Assembly: GCA_031279735.1 (NCBI GenBank)
Contig: JAITHX010000171.1
Location: 1-19,782 of the forward strand
Direction: 5' to 3'
Length of the DNA stretch: 19,782 bases
From: Prevotellaceae bacterium
Lineage (GTDB): Bacteria > Bacteroidota > Bacteroidia > Bacteroidales > UBA932
The position numbers and the translations under genes are program-made. The notes below the pieces were generated by a model, which searched no databases, was not told where the DNA came from, and was given only the letters and a program-made list of their open reading frames with translations. Positions 14,984 through 19,782 of this stretch are shown one piece after another. Within the stretch, counting starts at the first letter, position 1. Every line of letters starts with the position of its first letter.

Positions 14984-16546
14984 ATGAATACCCGCAACAC
15001 GATTGTTGTCGATGGAAATTCCATGACCATAAAGAACTTTTGCAGGCTGGCTTCGGGCGACGCCGACTTTAGGATCGAAAAGAGCGCGCTGAGAAGGGTT
15101 GCCGAATGTCACGGCTTTCTGGAGCGCTTTTCCAGCCGCAAGCTGATCTACGGCATAAGCACGGGATTCGGACCTATGGCTCAGTACCGCATAGACGAAA
15201 CAGATAGAATCGATCTGCAATATAACATCATTCGCAGTCACAGCGCGGGTCTTGGCGACTATCTCCCGCCCGACAAAGCGCGAGCAGTGCTGTTTAATCT
15301 CCTGAACGCAATGCTGCGCGGCTTTTCGGGCGTCGCCCCCGCCCTTATTCGCGTTGTCGAGGCGACGCTGCGCGCCGACATTCTGCCCTGCATCCCTATG
15401 CACGGAGGCGTGGGCGCAAGCGGCGATCTGGTGCAGATGGCTCACGTTGCCCTCTGTTTGATAGGCGAAGGCGAGGCGATGTGCGAAGGGGCGGTTGCGC
15501 CTGCCGCCGAACTGTTTCGCCGCAAGGGAGTGGAACCGCTGAGGATAAGTCTGCGGGAAGGCATAGCGGTGATGAACGGAACGACGGCGATGACGGCCCT
15601 TGCGGCGCTCAATCTTCGCGGCGCTCAAATTGCGCTGGAGTGGTCGCTGGCGCTCTCCGCCTGCCTGAACGAAACGGTGGCGTCGTATGACGATCATTAT
15701 TCGCCCGGACTGAATCGCGTTCGCCGGCAGTCGGGTCAGCAGGTCGTGGCTCGGGCAATGGGCGCAATGCTGAAGGATTCGGAGCGGATACGCTCGCGGG
15801 CGAAACTGTATGAAAACGGAACTGAAGAACCTGATGTCGCCGGACGTATCGCGCACAAGGTGCAGCCGTACTACTCGCTGCGCTGCGTCCCTCAGATACT
15901 GGGTCCGATCTACGAAACGCTCGACTTTTCGTGCCGAATCGTAGAGAACGAGCTTAATTCCGTCACCGACAATCCGGTGATAGACGCGGCGGAGTGCAAC
16001 GTGTATCACGGGGGCAACTTCCACGGCGACTATATTTCGCTCGAAATGGACAAGCTGAAACTCGCGATGACCCGTCTGGGCATGATGTCCGAACGTCAGT
16101 TCAACTATCTGATGAATCCCGCCGAAAACGAATGTCTTCCGCCTTTTCTCAATCGCGGAAAGCCCGGTTTGAACTTCGGCTTTCAGGGCGCCGGCTTCAC
16201 CGCGACTTCCACCGCGGCGGAAAATCAGGCTCTCGCCGCTTCGCACTATATCCACAGCATCCCGAACAACAACGACAATCAGGACATCGTGAGCATGGGC
16301 TTCAACGCTGCCGTTGCCGCCGGAAAAACGGTGGACAACGTGTTCGAGATACTCGCGATACAGGCGGCGGCGCTCATTCAGGCGATAGATATACTCGGAT
16401 GCCGGACACAGCTGTCGTCGCGAAGCCGGACAATCCATGCGGAGTTGCGAGCGGTGTTCGCCGAGCTGAAAAACGATCGCCCGACGCGGAAGGAACTCGA
16501 AGGCGTGAGGGAATATCTGCGGACTAATCCGCTGAATCTATTGTAA
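14984..16546 (+). CDS. HAL/PAL/TAL-family ammonia-lyase, probably tyrosine ammonia-lyase
   Basis: A 520-residue MIO enzyme. The cofactor-forming Ala-Ser-Gly is A145-S146-G147 in HGGVGASGDLVQMAH, and the catalytic Tyr is Y56 in YGISTGFGPMAQYRI. It differs from histidine ammonia-lyase (HutH) at the motif that carries the HAL glutamate (NQEDHVSM): this protein has NNNDNQDIVSMG, with Gln at 433. It resembles Flavobacterium johnsoniae TAL, which I recall sharing TGFGPMAQYRI, RSHS, CVPQILGP and YHGGNFHGDYISLEMDKL. The selectivity pair is S85-H86, as in that enzyme. TAL converts tyrosine to 4-hydroxycinnamate, a precursor of flexirubin/aryl-polyene pigments. No hut genes are nearby. Specificity is inferred from remembered sequences. 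Confidence 0.85.
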   Translation: MNTRNTIVVDGNSMTIKNFCRLASGDADFRIEKSALRRVAECHGFLERFSSRKLIYGISTGFGPMAQYRIDETDRIDLQYNIIRSHSAGLGDYLPPDKARAVLFNLLNAMLRGFSGVAPALIRVVEATLRADILPCIPMHGGVGASGDLVQMAHVALCLIGEGEAMCEGAVAPAAELFRRKGVEPLRISLREGIAVMNGTTAMTALAALNLRGAQIALEWSLALSACLNETVASYDDHYSPGLNRVRRQSGQQVVARAMGAMLKDSERIRSRAKLYENGTEEPDVAGRIAHKVQPYYSLRCVPQILGPIYETLDFSCRIVENELNSVTDNPVIDAAECNVYHGGNFHGDYISLEMDKLKLAMTRLGMMSERQFNYLMNPAENECLPPFLNRGKPGLNFGFQGAGFTATSTAAENQALAASHYIHSIPNNNDNQDIVSMGFNAAVAAGKTVDNVFEILAIQAAALIQAIDILGCRTQLSSRSRTIHAELRAVFAELKNDRPTRKELEGVREYLRTNPLNLL

Positions 16547-16572
16547 GATGTCGCCGATTCGCATTTATTTCC

Positions 16573-16580
16573 TAATTTTG
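16573..16580 (+). promoter_or_regulatory. Promoter -7 element for mqnA
   Basis: TAATTTTG followed by C matches TAnnTTTG, but no -33 TTTG is at the right distance. It would give a leader of about 90 nt before the mqnA ATG, containing a possible stem CGGAT/ATCCG that encloses ATGCC/GGTAT. A start closer to the gene cannot be excluded. Confidence 0.5.
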
Positions 16581-16679
16581 CACCGCTAAGTTTTTATTAC
16601 GGATATGCCTTCGCGGTGGTATTTTAATTAAAAAAACAGTAATCCGGAACTTGACCGGTTCCACAAATGATTTAAGAGT

Positions 16680-17447
16680 ATGAGAAGGGTAAAAGTATCG
16701 CTTATATCGTATTTGAACACCTCGCCGTTCGTTTACGGACTGAAACACTCCGAAGTGTCCGAGCATATCGACATCCGGTATGACACTCCGGCCGATTGCG
16801 CCGCTCGTCTGCTCAGCAAGGATGCAGACTTGGGGATAGTTCCGTCTGCCGCCCTGACCTCGCTTCCCGACCGAAAAATCATATCGAACTACTGTATCGG
16901 AGCCGACGGCGCCGTCCGTTCCGTGGCTCTCTACTCGAATCGCCCTCCGGCGGAAATAGAAACGCTCTATCTTGACTTTGAATCCCGCACTTCCGTTCTC
17001 CTCGCGAGGCTGCTTGCCGAATACCATTGGAAGCTGACCCCCGACGTGCGCCCGCTGACTTCGCTCGACGAGATCGATCCGTCGAGAACCGACGCCGCCT
17101 ACGTGCTGATAGGCGACAAGACTTTCGAGTTCGACGGGCGGTTTGCCTGCAAAACCGACCTTGCAAAGGAATGGAAAGAGTTCACGGGCGAACCGTTTGT
17201 CTTCGCGCTGTGGACGGCAGTGACTCCCCTGTCGCCGGCTTTCGTTTCTATGTTCAACGAAGCGCTCGCCGCGGGCGTGAGGAATATTCCGGCGGCAATC
17301 GAAGAACACCGGCACGTGCTTAACTACGCCGACGCAATCAAATACCTGACTGAAAACATCGACTACAATTTCGACTTCGCCAAGCACAAGGCGCTGATGA
17401 GGTTCTGGAACATGGTTTTGAAGCTGAAATCGAAATACCGAAGTTGA
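16680..17447 (+). CDS. mqnA: Chorismate dehydratase MqnA
   Basis: MqnA removes water from chorismate to give 3-[(1-carboxyvinyl)oxy]benzoate, opening the futalosine route to menaquinone. The 255-residue protein shows the family's periplasmic-binding-protein-like fold without a signal peptide. The N-terminus is VKVSLISYLNTSPFVYGL, then DTPADCAARLLSKDADLGIVPSAAL and the second-lobe LDFESRTSVLLARLLAEY. The length is normal. It is probably transcribed from its own -7 element, with corA 92 nt downstream. The pathway partner mqnB sits at 4989-5618 on the opposite strand; mqnC, mqnD and mqnE are not in the window. Confidence 0.9.
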   Translation: MRRVKVSLISYLNTSPFVYGLKHSEVSEHIDIRYDTPADCAARLLSKDADLGIVPSAALTSLPDRKIISNYCIGADGAVRSVALYSNRPPAEIETLYLDFESRTSVLLARLLAEYHWKLTPDVRPLTSLDEIDPSRTDAAYVLIGDKTFEFDGRFACKTDLAKEWKEFTGEPFVFALWTAVTPLSPAFVSMFNEALAAGVRNIPAAIEEHRHVLNYADAIKYLTENIDYNFDFAKHKALMRFWNMVLKLKSKYRS

Positions 17448-17448
17448 T

Positions 17449-17472
17449 TGCCCCGACCATTCACAAGGGGCA
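17449..17472 (+). terminator. Possible weak hairpin after mqnA
   Basis: TGCCCC (17449-17454) can pair with GGGGCA (17467-17472) one base after the mqnA stop. A competing GGGGCACCCC fold overlaps it, and no U tract follows, so any terminator role is doubtful. Confidence 0.3.
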
Positions 17473-17539
17473 CCCCTCCCGCTCGCGGAACAACAATCAA
17501 CAATAAAAAAAGGTATCAATTCAAAAACAGATTAAGATT

Positions 17540-18487
17540 ATGATTTTATTTTACTATAAATCCGGCAGCAAAATCCTGCAAAGTTCCGACCTCAAACTTA
17601 TGAACGACCTCGGATTCGAGGACATTGTATGGATAGACCTCAACGACCCGCTCGGAAAGGAAAAACGCGCGATAGAGGCTTACCTCAACACCGAACTGCA
17701 AACGCGCGCTCAGGCGGAAGAAATAGAAAGCAGTTCGCGCTACTTCGAATCGGACGAAATAGTTTACGGCAACACCAATTTCCTCCTCTCGCAAGGCGAC
17801 GGATATATCGAGGAGCCGCTGTCGTTTACTATCTGCGAAGGAATTCTCATAGTATCGCGCAACACCGACCTGAGAACCCTCACCGAAGTGAGCCGCAAAC
17901 TGCTCGCCAGCCACAGCCCCTACGTCACGGGCTATCATCTGCTCATCTCGATCCTCGAAAACAGAATCGACCTCGACGCCGACATGATCGAGGGCATAGC
18001 CAAGGAAATAACCCAGCTGACCAGAAAGGTGGTTGTCGAAAAAGTGGAAAAGGAAACGCTGGTCTATCTGAGCCAGCTTCAGGAAAACATTATGACTATC
18101 AGAGAAAATATAGTCGATAAGCAGCGTACTCTGTCGTCGATCCTCAAAAGCAATCTTTTTCCGTCCGACATACAGTCGAAAGTGAACGTGATGATCAAGG
18201 ACGTGGATTCGCTGCTGAATCACGCCGGCTTCGGATTCGAACGGCTGGAGTATCTCCAAAACACCGTGCTGGGTCTCATCAACGTCGAGCAGAACAAGAT
18301 CATAAAGATATTTACCATCACTTCGGTAGTCTTCATGCCCCCGACCCTGATAGCCTCGATACATGGAATGAACTTCGACCTGATGCCGGAACTCAAATGG
18401 AAGTACGGCTATGTGTTCAGCATCGCGCTGATGGTGATCTCGGCGGGAGTGACGCTATATGCCTTCAAACGCAAAAAACTGTTATAG
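17540..18487 (+). CDS. corA: Magnesium/cobalt transporter CorA
   Basis: CorA is a pentameric Mg2+ (Co2+) channel in the inner membrane. The 315-residue sequence has an N-terminal cytosolic alpha/beta domain with WIDLNDP near residue 32, long stalk helices, and two membrane helices at about 252-273 and 287-308. Between them is the signature GMN at 276-278 (IHGMNFDLMPELKW), the ion-selecting loop. The C-terminus is basic (FKRKKLL), as is usual for the cytosolic basic cluster. Length and topology are normal. It starts 92 nt after mqnA, and hisIE begins 31 nt after its stop, so corA and hisIE may share a transcript without any functional link. Confidence 0.95.
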   Translation: MILFYYKSGSKILQSSDLKLMNDLGFEDIVWIDLNDPLGKEKRAIEAYLNTELQTRAQAEEIESSSRYFESDEIVYGNTNFLLSQGDGYIEEPLSFTICEGILIVSRNTDLRTLTEVSRKLLASHSPYVTGYHLLISILENRIDLDADMIEGIAKEITQLTRKVVVEKVEKETLVYLSQLQENIMTIRENIVDKQRTLSSILKSNLFPSDIQSKVNVMIKDVDSLLNHAGFGFERLEYLQNTVLGLINVEQNKIIKIFTITSVVFMPPTLIASIHGMNFDLMPELKWKYGYVFSIALMVISAGVTLYAFKRKKLL

Positions 18488-18518
18488 ACAAAACAAACAC
18501 AAGAATACAAGAATACAA

Positions 18519-19136
18519 ATGATCGACACATTGAAATTCGACGAAAACGGACTGATTCCCGCAATAGTGCAGGATCACTACACCAAGCGCGTGCTGACGC
18601 TCGCGTGGATGAACGCCGAAAGTCTGGCAATAAGCATAGCCGAGAAAAGAACATGTTTCTACAGCCGAAGCCGCAGAGAGTTATGGCGCAAGGGCGAAAC
18701 ATCGGGCAACGTTCAGCGCATCGCGAGCATCCATGCCGACTGCGACGGCGACGCCATTGTGGTGGAAGTGGTGAAGGACGGGCCTGCATGTCACACGGGG
18801 AGCGATTCCTGTTTTGCAACGCCGATATTCGTATCCGACGAAATACGCGAATTTTCGCTCTCCGCGCTTTTCGACCTGATAGCTGAACGCGACAAACTCC
18901 GCCCCGAAGGCTCCTACACGACCTATCTCTTTGAAAAAGGACTCGACAAAATCCTCAAAAAGGTGGGCGAAGAAACCGCCGAAGTAATCATAGGCGCAAA
19001 GAACTCGAAAGAGGAACTCGTTTATGAAATATCCGACCTGATCTATCACTTGATGGTGCTGATGGTTGACCGCAACGTGTCGCCAAGAGATGTTTGCGAG
19101 GAGTTGGCTTCACGTTATAAAATTGTTACACGATAA
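18519..19136 (+). CDS. hisIE: Bifunctional phosphoribosyl-AMP cyclohydrolase/phosphoribosyl-ATP diphosphatase
   Basis: HisIE performs the second and third steps of histidine synthesis. The 205-residue protein has the HisI cyclohydrolase domain first (VLTLAWMNAESL, SRSRRELWRKGETSGN, and the metal-binding CDGD and GPACHTGSDSCF). The HisE pyrophosphohydrolase follows from about residue 110 (SYTTYLFEKG, KVGEETAEVIIGAKN, the metal-binding acidic cluster, then DLIYHLMVLM). ATG 18519 is chosen because homology begins with MIDTLKF; an upstream in-frame ATG at 18459 lies inside corA. The gene is apart from any other his gene. Its stop TAA (19134-19136) overlaps the first heptad of repeat copy B. Confidence 0.95.
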   Translation: MIDTLKFDENGLIPAIVQDHYTKRVLTLAWMNAESLAISIAEKRTCFYSRSRRELWRKGETSGNVQRIASIHADCDGDAIVVEVVKDGPACHTGSDSCFATPIFVSDEIREFSLSALFDLIAERDKLRPEGSYTTYLFEKGLDKILKKVGEETAEVIIGAKNSKEELVYEISDLIYHLMVLMVDRNVSPRDVCEELASRYKIVTR

Positions 19137-19293
19137 TTGTTAATTGTTAATTGTTAATTGTTAATGCCTGTCGGCTCAGTGCCTCCGTCTCCCTCCGCCC
19201 GTCCGACAGGCACTAACCACTAACCACTAACCACTAACCACTAACCACTAACCACTAACCACTAACCACTAACCACTAACCACTAACCACTAA
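19135..19293. repeat. Heptad-flanked inverted element, copy B
   Basis: The 44-nt core (19167-19210) is the reverse complement of the copy A core in 40 of 44 positions. On its right are eleven CACTAAC heptads plus CACTAA (83 nt, 19211-19293). On its left are four AATTGTT heptads (19135-19162) and AATG, i.e. the unit TTAATTG where copy A has TTAGTGG. The left array begins inside the hisIE stop codon. The core ends (CCTGTCGG / CCGACAGG) still pair. Confidence 0.92.
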
Positions 19294-19420
19294 ATATGAA
19301 ATTCATAATCGCTTAGCATTATTTAACAATACATCTTTCATTAACGCCTCCGCACGAAATTCCGCCGGATGGCGACATATAGTCCGCATATCGTTGAATC
19401 GACTGACAAACAGCGATTAG

Positions 19421-19492
19421 CCGGCGATTAGCCGTCCGACTGCTTTTCGACGATTCATCCGAGTATTCCGCCCTGCGGACGCCAATCGCCGG
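19421..19492. repeat. Imperfect inverted repeat
   Basis: The left arm 19421-19438 (CCGGCGATTAGCCGTCCG) pairs with the right arm 19476-19492 (CGGACGCCAATCGCCGG), with one substitution and one bulged base, around a 37-nt loop. The word GCGATTAGCC also occurs just before it as a direct copy. Confidence 0.75.
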
Positions 19493-19587
19493 TCACTGTC
19501 ATCTAACCGCCTTATATTCGCTTAAGTATGCGAAGTTTTATTCTCAATGCAGGATTTTTCCATGCGCGGAACCGACCGCCAACCTGA

Positions 19588-19595
19588 TAATTTTG
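19588..19595 (+). promoter_or_regulatory. Possible -7 element before the palindrome
   Basis: TAATTTTG followed by C fits TAnnTTTG and would start a transcript near 19602, just ahead of the 70-nt palindrome. No -33 match is visible and no gene follows within the window. Confidence 0.35.
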
Positions 19596-19614
19596 CCTGA
19601 CTAACGGAAAACTG

Positions 19615-19684
19615 CGCCACTTTTTTATCCGAACTTTACGGACGCCTGAGCAGGCGTCCGTAAAGTTCGGATAAAAAAATGGCG
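19615..19684. repeat. 70-nt near-perfect palindrome
   Basis: Arms 19615-19648 and 19651-19684 are 34 nt each and complementary at 33 positions (one C/T difference), with only AG between them. The outer stem is T-rich on the left and A-rich on the right, so the T and A tracts pair with each other rather than forming a free U tail. Confidence 0.93.
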
Positions 19685-19753
19685 AAATCTTATTCGCAAT
19701 TTTAATTATTTCGTTATTAATCATAAAATTGTCTATTACTTAATTGCAAAGTC

Positions 19754-19771
19754 CGCCGGATGCCTCCGGCG
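19754..19771. repeat. Small hairpin
   Basis: CGCCGGA (19754-19760) and TCCGGCG (19765-19771) pair perfectly around a TGCC loop. It is REP-like in appearance and close to the window end. Confidence 0.7.
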
Positions 19772-19782
19772 AACGGTCTCCC

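Larger units (their letters stand above)
19294..19782. other. Gene-free, palindrome-rich end of the window
   Basis: I see no gene in these ~490 bases; the one sizeable open frame (19512-19724, minus) runs through the palindrome and shows no known motif. The region holds three inverted repeats listed separately and an 11-nt direct repeat (TCCGCCGGATG at 19361-19371 and 19752-19762). A TAATTTTG word at 19588-19595 fits a -7 element. Confidence 0.6.

Noticed and set aside
14966..16438. 490-codon open frame on the minus strand opposite the ammonia-lyase
   Set aside because: Composition is typical of an antisense shadow, with no motif, while the plus strand carries an unmistakable MIO enzyme.
14984..16546. 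Calling the lyase hutH
   Set aside because: The HAL glutamate motif is missing and no other histidine-utilisation gene is near; the remembered match to F. johnsoniae TAL is stronger.
16572..17519. 315-codon minus-strand frame over mqnA
   Set aside because: No motif; it spans both the intergenic regions and mqnA, whose plus-strand protein is clear.
17546..18364. 272-codon minus-strand frame over corA
   Set aside because: Antisense shadow of corA with no domain signature.
19615..19684. Ordinary rho-independent terminator
   Set aside because: The T and A tracts are inside the stem and the 3' side is not followed by a U run; it is also ~480 bp from the last gene.

Overview
The window looks like chromosomal DNA from a member of the Bacteroidota, probably class Bacteroidia. 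Three things point there. TyrRS reads like Bacteroides TyrRS along its whole length. Four transcription units are preceded by the Bacteroidota -7 element TAnnTTTG. Several genes are typical of the group: ORF6N protein, exonuclease with a FGKHKG tail, LuxC-like acyl-CoA reductase and succinate:acetate CoA-transferase. Menaquinone comes from the futalosine route (mqnA, mqnB), and PurS implies the small multi-subunit FGAM synthase. Both traits argue against Bacteroides itself, as far as I recall.

Layout. (1) 1-3911, plus strand, clearly AT-rich: the C-terminal part of a DUF2723/TMEM260-like protein, a degraded DUF2200 remnant, a GNAT acetyltransferase, an unrecognised helical protein and a SWIM zinc-finger protein. 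(2) 3952-8543, minus strand, higher GC: read 5' to 3', a TPR membrane protein, ribH, purS, tRNA-Ala(GGC), an ORF6N protein, a DEDDh exonuclease, mqnB and the acyl-CoA reductase. Most junctions overlap or are a few bases apart. (3) 8643-12774, minus strand: CoA-transferase, murC and a secreted alpha/beta hydrolase. (4) 12775-13646: a gene-free region full of nested inverted and direct repeats. (5) 13647-19136, plus strand: tyrS, a Flavobacterium-TAL-like ammonia-lyase, mqnA, corA and hisIE. (6) 19137-19782: a second gene-free, repeat-rich region.

How the genes relate. Most encode core metabolism: menaquinone, riboflavin, purine, histidine, peptidoglycan precursors, acetate/succinate CoA exchange, Mg2+ uptake and Tyr-tRNA charging. 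The most interesting protein is the MIO-type lyase directly behind tyrS. It lacks the glutamate expected of histidine ammonia-lyase and resembles Flavobacterium johnsoniae tyrosine ammonia-lyase, so the default label hutH is probably wrong. The most unusual DNA is a 112-bp element, a 44-nt core flanked by inverted heptamer arrays. It is present twice in opposite orientation: once abutting the tyrS promoter and once starting inside the hisIE stop codon. Large hairpins lie near both copies.

I saw no CRISPR array, transposase, integrase or complete defence system. All family assignments come from reading motifs and from memory, with no database search.
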